A stretch of DNA of 64,000 nucleotides from Dipteris shenzhenensis (GCA_047967505.1 CM106539.1), one strand, 5' to 3'; shown: positions 33,000 to 45,409, counted from the stretch's first letter. Translations and numbers: made by a program. Notes: a model not told the origin generated them from the sequence alone.

Positions 33000-33720
33000 A
33001 TTTTGCATGGATTACCTTTAGTGAGATATGGCCTAAATTCCATGAGAGAAGTAATATAAAATAGGTAGAGATGGATATTATATTGGATTATTCCCTCCAT
33101 GTAGGATAGGTCCATGTGGGGGGGGTATAGATAGTCCAAGGATGCAAGTTAAATAATGGGGAAAATAGGATGAGGTGGCAAGATTCCTTGTGCCAACCCT
33201 CCACTTGTCCTCCTAGAGGTTTGAATGTATTATAAAATTGGGAAGAGACCAAGGAAGTATCATAGACTTGAGATATGGGGCTTGATTTATGTGGAAAAAT
33301 GAGGCAAAGCGTTGTTGCACACATTTGAGAGTGCATAACTGCCTAGCCCATATGGGAGACTTTTCCACACACACCATGTATGTGGGAGGATGAATTTATT
33401 GGGAGAGACCCCCTCTCTTGGCTATAAAAGGAGGGGGCTATTCCTTGATGCGACACTTTCATTCTTGTAAAGCCACCTAGCTAGTACTTTGACTTCCCCC
33501 TTCGCTTCCTTTCAAATAAAGCATGGCCCTCTTCCCTTGATGTCTCCATCTTTACATTCTTGCTCCCATCATGTACATGCTTCTCTTCCCCCTCCCCCTT
33601 TCCCCTTGTGCCATAGTTTCCCTCTTCATTCCCTCCCCTTCTAATCTCTTTTCCCCACCCATGATAATGTTTCGCCCTCACGTTCTCCTTTCCTCTATGG
33701 CCCTTGAGCGTCGCCATGCT
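33000..33720 (+). repeat. LTR-like promoter and polyadenylation region
   Basis: TATAAAAG at 33423-33430 is followed by GGAGGGGGCTATTCCTTGATG and, about 85 bp later, an AATAAA at 33515-33520. This U3-R-U5-like order is typical of LTRs, but the ends were not defined and no second copy is in the window. Confidence 0.4.
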
Positions 33721-33849
33721 TAGTGTCTAGCCTCTTGTCCTGATTTCTTTTCTAGGTAACAGTACATGCATGGTCATCAAAGTATGCTATGTACATCAAA
33801 GTACACATACATGATTGCCAAAGTAGGTGCCACCTACATCAGCTATCAT

Positions 33850-34330
33850 CAGAGGAATCTGACAACTCAACATAGGTGCCTCTAATCATCCTCTGCTAAG
33901 GCTCCTACACGACACACTGCCCGATCATCTCCTATGTAGAAGGTCTCGCCTTGTCTCCATGGGATGCAACAACATGCTAAGCCACTACCTATATCTCCAT
34001 AATCCTCGTGTCCTCCACATATGTGTGCTTGAGCTCCGAAAGTCGCTAATCTACACGGATTCGTGCCTCAAATCTAGCACAAGTAAGCTCCTCCTCATGT
34101 CTTAGCCGTTGGTCCATATCCTCCCCAATATTCTGCTGCACCCAATCTTGCAAGGATATCTCTAGGTGTGTCTCTCGCTCGATGTGTCATGCCTCCTCTA
34201 CTCATGCCTCATTGCGAGACATGAAGTCTGCCTATGAGAACTGCTGCGGTATACATGCGGCAATCACTGCAGCATCAAATTTCTCTTGCTCAAGCAAGTC
34301 CCTCTATGCCTCTGCCCTATAATGCTCTGT
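33850..34330 (-). pseudogene. Decayed coiled-coil protein, gag-like
   Basis: One minus-strand frame is protein-like over about 150 codons despite seven or more stops: LEQEKFDAAVIAACIPQQF, ISLQDWVQQNIGEDMDQRL, RHEEELTCARFEARIRV. Stops are all TAG or TGA at places where CAG or CGA fits the context, as after deamination of methylated cytosine. It is rich in Glu, Arg, Gln and Leu, suggesting coiled coil. Family not recognised; a retrotransposon gag is one option. Confidence 0.4.
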
Positions 34331-34670
34331 CAAGTCATTCTACTCGTGACTATAATTGCATTAACGATAAAGATGTGAGTCAACAAAAGACTTAAGCATT
34401 CGAAAACAAATACTTGTAACATTAAACCAAACCTAGAGACTCATGTACAATACATTATAAAAGCTCATTCTATCACTTTACCATCCAACATACTCGTTGA
34501 CTTGTTAAACATCATAAGTTAAGCTCTATGCTTAACCAATTCCAATGACTAATGGACATCTCAAAATCTCATGTTCATTAGTTCCAAATTTTATAACAAA
34601 CAGACATGAGAAGAGATAAACTATCCAGCAAAACAACCCTCTACATTTCATTTTGAGCAAATGAGAGAAA

Positions 34671-35773
34671 CCCTCTGCACACATTTTTAGATCTTTTTTG
34701 GATAATGTTTCTCACCATTACTATTAGTATATGTCACTTCATTGGGGTACACAAGGATGTTGTCACTTCATTGGATTACACGAGTATGCTTTGAAAAGAT
34801 AAAACCCACTCTCGTTACCACTTTACTTGATTTGGTTCTATAAAATTTCCAGCTATGAAGAAAAGTTCTCACAAGACTATGTATTTGTTATCATATATCG
34901 TGGAAGTCTACACTTACAAACCTTATCAAATCATACATTAAGAGAAACTTGGATATTATTCAGTGTCTTTATGCCCTTTCAAGAATGAAAATCTTGCTTA
35001 CTAGAAATGAGACCATAGATTGCCATTGGGATTTGAATTTGTAGCATGAAGATTAAGCTTACAATTCCCAAACATGGACACGAAAAATGCAACATTAACA
35101 TGCAAAAAATAAAACTGAGGCCTAAACCTACAAACAAGTGGTATCCATTGACCGATATGGTTGCCCATGCATTTGATAACAGCATTTTGGTGAGTAAATT
35201 GATAACAACATGTGATAACAATCAATATGATAACGTGCATTTTGGTGAGTGCATGCATCGTAATAGCATAGCCTAACAAGTGGACATGCAGACGCCCCAA
35301 CAATTGGACCTCCACCTCCATCTCCACATCCTTGCCTCCATCTGCCTCTCCCCCCCCCTATGCCTCCACCTCCCTCCCCACTCTCTCCACCACCCTCCCT
35401 CCCCACTCCCTCTGCCTCCCCCTTCCCTTAGCCACCCTCCCTATGCCTCCACCTCCCTCCCCACCCCCTTCGCCTCCCCCTTCCCTCAGCCACCCTTGCT
35501 ATGCCTCCACCTCCCTCCATACTCCCTCTGTCTCTCCCCCTTCCCTCAGCCACCCTCCATATGACTCCACCTCCCTCCCCACTCCCTACGCCTCCCTCCA
35601 TATGCCTCCAACTCCCTCTCTAGTCCCTCCATCTCCCCCTTCCCTCAGCCAGCCTGGGTCTCATCATAGAAAAGCAGAAGGAAGCGCCCTATTGAAACAC
35701 ATTATACATGAGGACCACCCTAGAATCTTCGAGCGCCCCTCACATCATCGTGCTGCCCCTCCCGTCGTCCTAG
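34671..35773. repeat. 1.1-kb direct repeat, unit 1
   Basis: Begins CCCTCTGCACACATTTTTAG and is repeated at 36030-37213 with few changes. It contains a CCTCC-rich minisatellite at 35330-35660. The two units flank a 256-bp integrase fragment, which could mean an internally deleted LTR element or a plain tandem duplication. No TG...CA ends were seen. Confidence 0.88.
35330..35660 (+). repeat. 57-bp CCTCC-rich minisatellite (unit 1)
   Basis: About five to six units containing CCTATGCCTCCACCTCCCTC and CTTCCCTCAGCCACCCT. The period is near 57 bp, a multiple of three, so Pro-rich frames run through it, but these are not credible genes. Confidence 0.85.
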
Positions 35774-36029
35774 GCAACATTACCAAGTGATGTCCATCCA
35801 TCCGTTTCAGAAGTGGGGAATAGATTTTCTTAGGCCCCTGCCCATGACTGCCTGCAAAAAGAAGTATCTTTTGGTAGCCACTCAGTATGTTACTAAGTGG
35901 GTTGAAGCTATCTCCCTCCCCATAGCAAATGGTAAGGTAGTTTCAAATTTCATATTTGAACGTATCCGCACAAGGTTTGGGACACCCATGGAAATAGTAT
36001 CTAACAATGGGAGTCCATTCTTAAAAGAA
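35774..36029 (+). pseudogene. Ty3/gypsy integrase core fragment
   Basis: The frame at 35787 reads HPFQKWGIDFLRPLP, YLLVATQYVTKWVEAISLP, FERIRTRFGTPMEIVSNNGS. This is the start of the retroviral-type integrase catalytic core (rve) of Ty3/gypsy elements: the first catalytic Asp is in GIDF; the second is Asn here (VSNNGS for the usual VSDNG or VSDQG). The fragment stops at the joint to direct-repeat unit 2 at 36030. The frame does not extend upstream into gag-pol. Confidence 0.85.
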
Positions 36030-37213
36030 CCCTCTGCACACATTTTTAGATCTTTTTTGGATAATGTTTCTCACCATTACTATTAGTATATGTCACTTCA
36101 TTGGGGTACACAAGGATGTTGTCACTTCATTGGATTACACGAGTATGCTCTGAAAAGACAGAACCCACTCTCGTTACCACTTTACTTGATTTGGTTCTAT
36201 AAAATCTCCAGCTATGAAGAAAAGTTCTTACAAGACTATGTATTTGTTATCATATATCGTGGAAGTCTACACTTACAAACCTTATCAAATCATACATTAA
36301 GAGAAACTTGGATATTATTCAGTGTCTTTATGCCCTTTCAAGAATGAAAATCTTGCTTACTAGAAATGAGACCATAGATTGCCATTGGGATTTGAATTTG
36401 TAGCACGAAGATTAAGCTTACAATTCCCAAACGTGGACATGAAAAATGCAACATTAACATGCAAAAAATAAAACTGATGCCGAAACCTACAAACAAGTGG
36501 TATCCATTGACCGATATGGTTGCCCATGCATTTGATAACAGCATTTTAGTGAGTCAATTGATAACAACATTTGATAACAGTCAATATGATAACATGCATT
36601 TTGGTGAGTGCATGCATCGTAATAGCATAGCCTAACAAGTGGACATGCAGATGCCCCAATGATTGGGATTTCCACCCAGAATTTTCCCCAATGCATGCCT
36701 CTCACTCCCCCCCCTCCCTGCCTCCACCTCCACCTCCACCTCCACCTCCACCTCCACCTCCACCTCCACATCCCTGCCTCCATCTGCCTCTCCCCCCCCC
36801 TATGCCTCCACCTCCCTCCCCACTCCCTCCACCACCCTCCCTTCCCACTCCCTCCGCCTCCCCCTTCCCTTAGCCACCCTCCCTATGCCTCCACCTCCCT
36901 CCCCACTCCCTTTGCCTGCCCCTTCCCTCAGCCACCCTCCCTATGCCTCCACCTCCCTCCATACTCCCTCTGTCTCTCCCCCTTCCCTCAGCCACCCTCC
37001 ATATGACTCCACCTCCCTCCCCACTCCCTATGCCTCCCTCCATATGCCTCCAACTCCCTCTCCAGTCCCTTTGCCTCCCACTTCCCTCAGCCACCCTGGG
37101 TCTCATTGTAGAAAAACATAAGGAGGCACCCTATTGAAACACATTATACATGAGGACCAACCTGGAATCTTCGAGCACCCCTCACATCGTCACGCTACCC
37201 CTCCCCTTGTCAT
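36030..37213. repeat. 1.1-kb direct repeat, unit 2
   Basis: Second copy of 34671-35773. The offset to unit 1 is 1359 bp at the start and about 1442 bp at the end because its minisatellite is longer and has an extra (CCTCCA)n run at 36720-36770. Confidence 0.88.
36700..37095 (+). repeat. CCTCCA microsatellite and 57-bp minisatellite (unit 2)
   Basis: Starts with about eight CCACCT hexamers, then the same CCTCC-rich 57-bp units as in unit 1. No gene. Confidence 0.88.
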
Positions 37214-37288
37214 GCTGCCCTGCATCCGGATCGCCTCTGCTCGCCATTACCATCCGAGATGTCCGTCATCAATTTTTGTCAAAAAGTT

Positions 37289-38135
37289 GGAATTACCACC
37301 TTGATCCTGGTTTTGGACTAGACTCCGGACACGTGTCAACCTTCCCATTGTAATCACAATGGCTTATCATAGTCAATTACCTCGATCGTGGTAATTGGCA
37401 GGGCATACCATATAATCAATACCTCGATAGTGGATTTGATGTGACATCCATGCATGCAAGGGATGTATGAACATACCATGATCGACGTTTCCTTCACACA
37501 CATATGCATGTGAGGCATGAAGAATTATACCTCGATCAAGGTCTACATGCAATGCCTATGCATGTGAAGGATCCATGAAATGACCATGGTCGAGGTTTTC
37601 TCCACCACCTAAGCATGCCAACTTACCTCGATCGATGCACTTCTACGATCACGAAGGCATACCATGTAGGATTTTTCTTGCCAAATGCTGAACATATGCC
37701 ACATCAACATACCTCATTTGAGGTAATTGGAATGCCAACTCACAGCTACGGGTGCAAGATGTGTCATCCATGCATACCACAATCAAGGTATGAAATACCA
37801 CGATCGAGGTATTAAATACCATGATCGAGGTAGGAAATACCATGATTGTGGTATGAAATACCTCGATCATGGTATTTGACTTGCCAGTTCATTGCCACTG
37901 GTGCTACCACAAGTGCCTAGAGTGTCATGCCCAAATACCATGATTGAGGTTTTCGGATGTGCACGTAGGTTGCCACACACCTCAAACGAGGTAGGCATGC
38001 TGGATGACACATAATCATGTTCGAGGTTTATTTCCTCAGCTGTGATTTTTGCACAATACCACGATCGAGCTTATTGATCCTCCCAAACCTCCATGTGTTG
38101 AAGCTCGATTGCATGTAGTACCACGATCGAGGTAG
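37289..38135. repeat. Array of ACCTCGATCGTGGT-type motifs
   Basis: About 19 copies of a 14-bp motif with a CGATCG or CGATCA core in both orientations, for example TACCACGATCGAGGTA near 37797, TACCATGATCGAGGTA near 37817, TACCTCGATCATGGTA near 37859 and TACCACGATCGAGGTA near 38119. Spacing is irregular, from 20 to 90 bp. The arms read ACCTCGATC and GTGGTA, so each copy is an imperfect palindrome. No coding sequence lies inside. It has the look of a transposase-binding subterminal region, but no TIR was found. Confidence 0.82.
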
Positions 38136-38160
38136 TGCAATCCTTTGTATTTGCAAGTTG

Positions 38161-38201
38161 GGGGTGTCAACTTTGCCTGGAGTGGTCAAAAAGTTGACAC
38201 C
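38161..38201. repeat. 13-bp-stem hairpin
   Basis: GGGTGTCAACTTT is followed 15 bp later by its exact complement AAAGTTGACACCC. It lies just after the last CGATCG motif and could be a small element end. Confidence 0.75.
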
Positions 38202-38298
38202 CTTAGCTTGCTACCACCCAATTTATGCTCTTTATTGTCGTTATTTTCATTTCTTTATGTATTTTCTCTTCAAAGTATTTACTTTTATGTCTTTATGT

Positions 38299-38321
38299 TA
38301 TATATATATATATATATATAT
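38299..38321. repeat. (TA)n microsatellite
   Basis: About eleven TA units in a row. Confidence 0.95.
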
Positions 38322-41300
38322 ATTTGAGGTTTATGAGTTACATCTAGGACCTCTCTTAGATGTGAACTTATAATTCTTCTCCCTTTTCTCTTTAAAATGT
38401 AGGATTGCCCTTGGTCATGTTCTCGTCGTGTTTGAATTTTTGGTATAATAAAACCCTATTCCTCTTTTTAAGTTTTATTAAATTAGTTCAAAAGTTGCCT
38501 TTGTACCTGCTTAATGGTGATAATTGTTTTTTACCAATGTACATCCACTTTCACAAACATTTAGGAACTAATTATCTCCCTTTCCTTTGAAAAAAACATT
38601 ATAATAGATTTAAATCAACAACAAGCATTCAAAGATTCTCCCCCCCCCCCCTTGTAACTTAAATGAACCAATTTTTTATAGCGCCTTCAAATTGTTTTTT
38701 TTTTTAAACTTTTGATCCCCCCATTTTTTTCTTTTACTTCTCCCTTTTTTCCCATAAATCCATTTACTGGTATAGTTATCAAGATATATATATATCCCTG
38801 ATATGTTTACACACACTTACTCCCCCTTATTAAATGTCCTTTTAAACCCTAAACATCTCTCAACCCCTGCCACAATCTTTCCATTTAGTTACAAATACTC
38901 TTAAGTCTACCGTACTATAAATTTTCTTTAAACTTAGACTTTGTTAAGTAATTCCTATTGATTTATTAATAAATACTTACAATTGAGTTTATTTTTTCTA
39001 AACCCCACCCTTATTACTCTCTAATTGATAGTTTCTAGCATAATAATGAAAGCATTCAATAAAGGGGATTATATGGTTAAAAGTACATTTAAGAAAGTTA
39101 CATTAAGGAAATGAAATTCCCCACTTCAACCTCAGCATCCTTTCAATCTAACCTAACCTCTCAAAGAAATGCCACCTCCCTTACATAATAGCCATTTTTT
39201 TTTGTGCCACCGCCCACATTGCCACATCATTCTCCTCCCTTTTCCCTTTCATACTCACAACTCATGCTTGTATTGCTCATACTTTCTAGCTTCCGGTGCC
39301 TTTTCTTCCTCATCTTGGAGAAAGCTATTTTCCTCCTCACTTTCCTCCAAATTTCCTCTTCCATGGTGTTGTGCAATGGCAACTGCTACTTCCCAGGTTG
39401 GCTTTGTTCATGTCTGACTCCTTACGTACTACCACCTTCTATTATTCTTCTTCTCTTTTCTTATATGAGGTTATGATAGAGGTATGCTTTAAACTTTTGA
39501 TATCCTGTTTCGACTGTGTCTCTTTAAAAAGACCTAGTCTTATGTTTTTGCCTATATGTAGGTTTGATTTACAAGCTTATTTGACCCTCAAACGTCCCTT
39601 CCTTGCCTGTTTTATTAACTACATTTTTTCCTTACGTACTCTTGTCCTTGATACTTTTTGTTCTTTCTCGCTTACTATTCTTGTAAACAGTGCACCTCCT
39701 ATCCCTTCCATCTTGTTAGCTTTGACAGACTAGTTAGTCATTGTGGTTTAGTGTTGTACTTATCTCACTTCGTTTTTTTCTTGCCGTGTCAAAGTTTCTT
39801 CTGTTGGGAGTCACCATAGCTTTTGATTCTATCCTTCAGCCCTTCAAGCTTCTTATCTCTAGCTTTTCTTACTCAACGGGTGGACCTTTGACACCTTCAT
39901 AGCTTCAACTGGGTTATACGGTTTCTCTTTGTGCTCGACAATGTGAACCTAGTCATTGTAGTGAAGCTTTTAGTGACTTGCTTACTTCTTACAGGCTACC
40001 CCCATCCCCTTTATGTATGTTGTTATGAGCGCGCTTCCATAGGTTGTAGAAAATGGGAGTTATGTGAACCATCTTTTGGAAGACTACCACTAATGCATCC
40101 ACTTCCCAGTGACACGTTGCTTGTTGAGATTCAACCTAACTCTTATTTTTGGTTAGAGTTGATTGACTTTTCTTTAACTAGGTTCTACTTGATTTACTCT
40201 TTGTTTTTCTTGCTTATTTAAACATTTGAGAATTGACAATAATGGCGATGTAATTATACATTTCAAAGTCTATAATTCTCTCAGTGACTTTGGTATGCTT
40301 TGATGTTTAAAAAATAATAATAATGCTTTTGAAAAGTGATGGATTTAACCCCCTAATGTACATGTTAACTCTTTGCGGTACTCTTTTCATGCATTTCATA
40401 TAATGTACATGTTAACACTAACTTATATGCCTAATTGCACTTTATCTATAGTAGGTTCTCCTTAATTTGCTTTCTAGTAATTATTTCCACCCCTTATTCT
40501 TGTAGTTAGTACTCATTTTTTGTTGTATTTCCCTTTTTAATTTTGATTTAGCCTAATTAATTGTATCTCCTCTCTCTTTTAATGTGTCCATTATTATGTA
40601 TTTTCTTTTTTATAGTCTTTTAAGTATGGTATTTATTTACTTATTTAAGTTATTTACATGATTTTTAACTTTTTAATTGTCCACTTACTTTCTTGTTTTC
40701 CTTTTTATAAGTCTCCAGGCTTATTTATTGGTCTATTTTAACCCTTTATTTTTTACCCATTCCTCCCTATCCTTGTTATAATAAAATTTTCTTTAGTCAA
40801 AGATAATTGGTTAATCATTTCCTCATTTGTTTTATTTCTCCTCTAGCGTAGCTTTTTTTATTTATTCTTTGTTAAAACATGAGCTTTTAATCATGTAATA
40901 ATTTGCAACACACACACAATTGTGCACATACTTATAATGGCCCATAATTATGCTATAATGATCCCTTTTAAGAATTTGTTTGTTAAAAATTAAAAATTAA
41001 ATAAGAACAACATCAACTAATGCTCTTCTAATTTCTAATTGCATTGTCCAGAAATTTATAGCACATGGGAGTGGAATACTCCCCTCTATCAAAAAGTTTT
41101 TTTTATATACTTTTGATGTTAATAATGATTGATTGTCATTGGTGAAATTTTTTGTTTTGTTTTATGGGTGCAAAATAGTGGAGTACCCCCCTAAGATTGT
41201 TTTTTTTACATTGACACAAATTACCCCCCAATAATTATGCTTCATTTCATTAATGCACTTAGTTACAAAGGGAAAATGTTTAATGGTTTCCTTTCTTCAC

Positions 41301-41460
41301 ATGGGTGTGGATGACCCACCATAATTGAATTCATTTAGTTTTTTAACTCCTAGTTTACACACACTCTTACTCTATCTTTTGGTCTCTTAGTCTTGATTAT
41401 GAATTAACCCCCTCTTTTTTATCTTGTTTTCCCTTGTGATGGACAACCCCTTGATTTGGT
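38322..41460. other. AT-rich gene-poor DNA
   Basis: T-rich plus strand with runs of C and T. Frames at 39296-39733 and 39931-40221 are hydrophobic and low in information; I see no conserved motif and do not call genes. Confidence 0.45.
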
Positions 41461-42239
41461 TGATAATTGTATTTGATAGGAAATTCCGATGAAGAACTCA
41501 AACAAATTCCATAGTACCTCTAGGATGTCCACAATCACAGACCCTACCAAAATGGCCTATATTTCTCAAAAGATGCAGGATGCACAAAGGGAAATGCAAA
41601 CTATTGGACAAAAAAATAGAACTAGACCATTTTTATATCGAAAAGCTTAATGCGAGAAACAATAGATAACTTATGGCATCCATTTTGGTGTTTTTTGGTA
41701 TACATTTAGAATATTTTTTCCCTATTGCCTCTTTGAATGATTGGATCTCCCTCCTAGTCTAATCAAAGAAAGATCAACTTGGCATCTTAGTATCCTTCAA
41801 TAAACTTCTTGTGTCATTACCCCTCATTGACTGTCAAGATGTGTTGGATCTCAACTTCTATTTCTCTACCCTACCCTTGATAGTGAATAAGCTTTTTTCC
41901 CTTAATGGTCTCCCTCCTATTCCCTGTGATGTCAAAAACTCTATAGAAATTATCAACCCTCTTAGACTTTGACCTCCTTGATCATACTGAAAAATAATCC
42001 CTTTCCTCCTTAAACTCGCAACCTTCTTCAACTTCTTTGTCCCCTCAAAAAATTTTGTCTCAAGCTTTCTCTGAAGCTATTCCTCTCCTCCCTCCATGCC
42101 AACTTGAGTTTGATTCCATTAGGTTAGAGCACAAACTTTGGGATTTTGAGGTTATTAATCATAGGGCCCTGTTTTCCATTACCTCTTTAGCACTCTTTTG
42201 TAGTTTTGCTCCTGAAGTATCTCTTATCCAATGACCTTT

Positions 42240-43545
42240 TCTTTAATCTTCCCCAAATTAAGCTCTAAGATGTTGAATCTTATGAGTGCTCGGGTACTAC
42301 CCTGATTGCCAGAACTAAAGGACCCATTAATCAAGACAAAGTTTGGGACTCCAAGAAATTTTTGAAGAAATGTTGGAACACTTATCGTCCCTTTCTCAAG
42401 TGCCAGTGTAAAAGATCTGACCTTAATTCTTCTTTCTCAGTCTCCATTATTTGGTTAGATCACTTGCTTTGGTTTTTCTCTAAAAATCCCTCTAGCCTCT
42501 TCCCATTCTCCTTGGGACCAACCTTGGTGTATGCTTTGATTGGTTGGGTGGCCTCGTTCCCTTCAAAAATTAGAACGGCTCTTATTGCGTACTTTTGGTT
42601 CCATGACTTCATGCTAGAAGTAGCACATAATTTCCCACTTTAGTTCCCCAACATGCCCCTACATTCGTGACTCCAAAGCTCACCATTGGCCAATACTATT
42701 GAAGCTATTCTCTTGCAGTCAAAGACAAAGATCCAAAAAATTGTTTATTACTCCAACTTCCATGAAGATTTCTACCAAGAAAACTCGAGTGTTCGGAGGC
42801 CTAGAGGACTTTGGAGAGATTCAAAGACTTTAGATTACAATACATATGGTGATCAAGTAAGATTCATTACCAAGAAAGCCAATGGTTTGTCAGTACTTCA
42901 TAAACATAATAAAAAAGGGAAAAGGTTTATTCTTATTTTGTTTGTCAACAAACTTTTTGATTTCATTATACCAAAAAAAGTTCTTATGGCAATACTTGAT
43001 AAATTTGAGATTAAGAAAACCTAATATCAACATTGGTTGGAAATATCCCAAAAATATTGCAACAACTTTCTACAAACCCTTGGATACTTTTCCTAATTTT
43101 TCAATGGATTCCTTATCTTGCATTTTTTCTACTTCTATAAGATTTAAACCTTTTTTTACAAGACATGGATGACTTTGGGTCTCATGTTTTATCAATAGAC
43201 CCACATAGTTTTAGACACCCAGTTCTTGAAGCCTTTTTGAAAAAGGGTCTTAACCATATTCCCTCTCTCCTAGTGAATCCTTATCCAGTTATCAAGGAAT
43301 TTTGTATGGCATGATCCAAACTTGGTAATTGGATGTGCTTCAACTCCACTTTAGACCACAAGAATTTCATCAAGGAAATTGTCATTAGAGACTTCAAAAA
43401 TTTTTTTCCTAACCATAGGTTTAATAAAAAACCTTGGTTCTTTGACCAAAATATTATGGATGAAGTGGAGTTTCTTACTCAACACCTCTATATTTATAGG
43501 TTAGACAAATCCGCACAAACACTGACCTTTATGTGCAAAAGTTAA
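42240..43545 (+). pseudogene. Penelope-like element fragment (N-terminal part)
   Basis: Several plus-strand frames join into one protein-like stretch. Residues read INQDKVWDSKKFLKKCWNTY, later TKKANGLSVLHKHNKKGKR, and in the last frame (43165-43545) DPHSFRHPVLEAFLKKGLNH followed by IPSLLVNPYPVIKEF and RLDKSAQTLTFMCKS. The GLNHIP segment, followed about 70 residues later by LDK, is like the entry to the reverse-transcriptase domain of Penelope-like elements, which are known from conifers and other plants. The RT catalytic motifs are missing because family C CACTA sequence begins at 43562. The assignment rests on memory of the motif only. Confidence 0.4.
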
Positions 43546-43561
43546 TAAGACTTCCTGTGGC

Positions 43562-45100
43562 TATAGCAGGTACCGTTCATAGTTGATGGATGTTTTTTCT
43601 CGAGCGGTTTATGAAAACTTTAAAGGGGTTTGTAAGACAAAGAGCAAGACCGGAAGCAAGCATGGAAGAGGGATGGCTTGTGCAAGAGTCATTAGTATAT
43701 ATCACAGAGTTTCTTGCATCCACAGATCCTGATATGCCGCAAGCTTGGCACAACAAGGATGATGATCGCATCGTTGGTGAGGTTCCCCAAGGAAAAGGGA
43801 TTGAAAGAAAGATGAGCGAAGAGCAAATGGAGAAATTCAATAAGTTTTGTATCCTCAATAGCCCTGAGATGCAGAAGTGGATTGAGAGATATGAAGTGGC
43901 CAAAGCAGAATGAATAAATGCAATTGCAAGGACGAGATTTAGAGTAATGTACAGGTGATCACAACCATATCCACGGGATCTAGCTCTTCTCCCTACTCAC
44001 ATGTCACTTGATTGGCTACAACTGGCTCTACATAAAGCCGAACGTGATGGAGAGACAATAAACGAGTGCGAGCGAGAGTTATCATCTGGATGTATGGTGC
44101 ATGTAAGTTTCTTACCCTTTGACGTAATTAAGTAATTATTTGTGGCAATATATGCTATAAAATAGATGCATCTTTATTGTTTTAATGATGCTCTTTTACA
44201 GTACAAAAAGTATTATGGTCATATGGACGGCATTTTCACATGGAACGCATCAATTCAAAGAGAGTCACGTATGATTGTGGAGTCATGGCTAACTTCACAC
44301 AAGATAGCCGAGCAAGTGCTTTAGATACCAATCTTCTCTCCTCACAGTTGGATTATTGTGGAACCATACGCGACATCTATGAAATTGATTTCAGACGATT
44401 TACTATTTTCATTCTTGATGTAAAATGGTTTAAAACTACTTACAACGGTCCCCATGCGACAGTGAGAAAAGATAGTAGTGGTCTCTTTGCAATAGACTCC
44501 ACCAAACATTGGACCGATGAAAGTGATACTTTTGTTCTTCCCGAGCACTGTGAGCAGGTGCATACTAATGATTTAATTAGTCGAAGCTTTCATTTTTAAA
44601 GTCCATTGATACATGTACTTGAGCATAATTTCATATATATAATTGACGACATTTGGCACCCATCTTGAATATAGGTGGTTTTTCATCTGGATCATTCTGA
44701 TCCAAGATGGTGGTACGTGATCCAAGTTGCACCACAAAGTAAGCAAATTTTTAAAGATCGAGATGTGGATATGGAGATGCCACTACCAATGCCGGATCCA
44801 ATTGATGAATCTAGCGAAGAAGATGTAGATCACCATATGAGCCAAGAGGAAGATGCGCATAATGACATCGCACGGGAGGAGGATGGAGATCACAATATTG
44901 AGGAAGAAGACAACAATTATCAAGAATCACCACACTTAAGCTTTATTGAAGAAGATGATCAAATACTTTTAGGTGAACGTACGATGCTAGAGTACGATGA
45001 TGATATAGGAGATCAACTCGGTATAGAGTTGGATATAGACTTGTTTGGCGCCTTAGACTTGGCTCAAGATGAAACAGTTGATGTAAATGCTCTTATTTGA
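43562..45100 (+). pseudogene. Family C CACTA transposase, C-terminal exons (C1)
   Basis: Exon 43562-44102 starts inside DUF4218 (RWMFFLERF equivalent, then MKTLKGFVRQRARPEASMEE), has TGA stops at about 43912 and 43960 and ends at a GTAAGT donor. Exon 44202-44557 is DUF4216: TYDCGVMANF, LDYCGTIRDIYEIDFRRF, VKWFKTTY, VLPEHCEQ. Exon 44675-45100 opens HLDHSDPRWWYVIQVAPQSK and ends in a long Asp/Glu tail with GERTMLEYDDDIGD. The catalytic Transposase_21 part is missing; the gene is cut at 43562 beside the Penelope-like fragment. This is the clearest copy of the family's C-terminus. Confidence 0.85.
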
Positions 45101-45409
45101 TTTTTGTCATCTCAAACTTGCACATGAATATATGAGCTTCAAAGGCTTGATTTACATGCTCTCATTTTTTTATTCTCTATGAGCTCAAACATGTATGAAA
45201 ATTTAAAAAAATTTGTCATTGGAAAAAACTAACTTTTAAGGCCTATTAAAAAAAAAAACCTCTCTGTACAAACGTCGCTATAAATTTGTATATCAGTGTC
45301 GCTATATAGCGACGATTTAGAAAACCCGCTTTTCATACCGACGATTTACGCTAAGCGGGCGCTAATCGTCGGTACGTAAACGTCGCAATAGGATCCGTGT
45401 GTAGTAGTG
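43562..45409 (+). mobile_element. Family C CACTA element C1, right part
   Basis: The transposase 3' half plus a right end. The terminus at 45391-45409 reads GGATCCGTGTGTAGTAGTG, inward CACTACTACACACGGATCC. Subterminal motifs include one GTCGCTATATAGCGAC at 45299-45314 and an inverted pair around GCTAAGCGGGCGCTAATCGT. Confidence 0.85.

Noticed and set aside
35332-35790. Proline-rich frames over the CCTCC minisatellite
   Set aside because: The 57-bp period is a multiple of three, which keeps frames open by chance.
37289-38135. CRISPR-like array of regularly spaced repeats
   Set aside because: Motifs occur in both orientations with irregular spacing, and the sequence is plant nuclear DNA.
39169-40221. 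Hydrophobic plus-strand frames suggesting membrane proteins
   Set aside because: The T-rich strand gives Phe/Leu/Ser codons by composition; no conserved motif, and the frames overlap each other.
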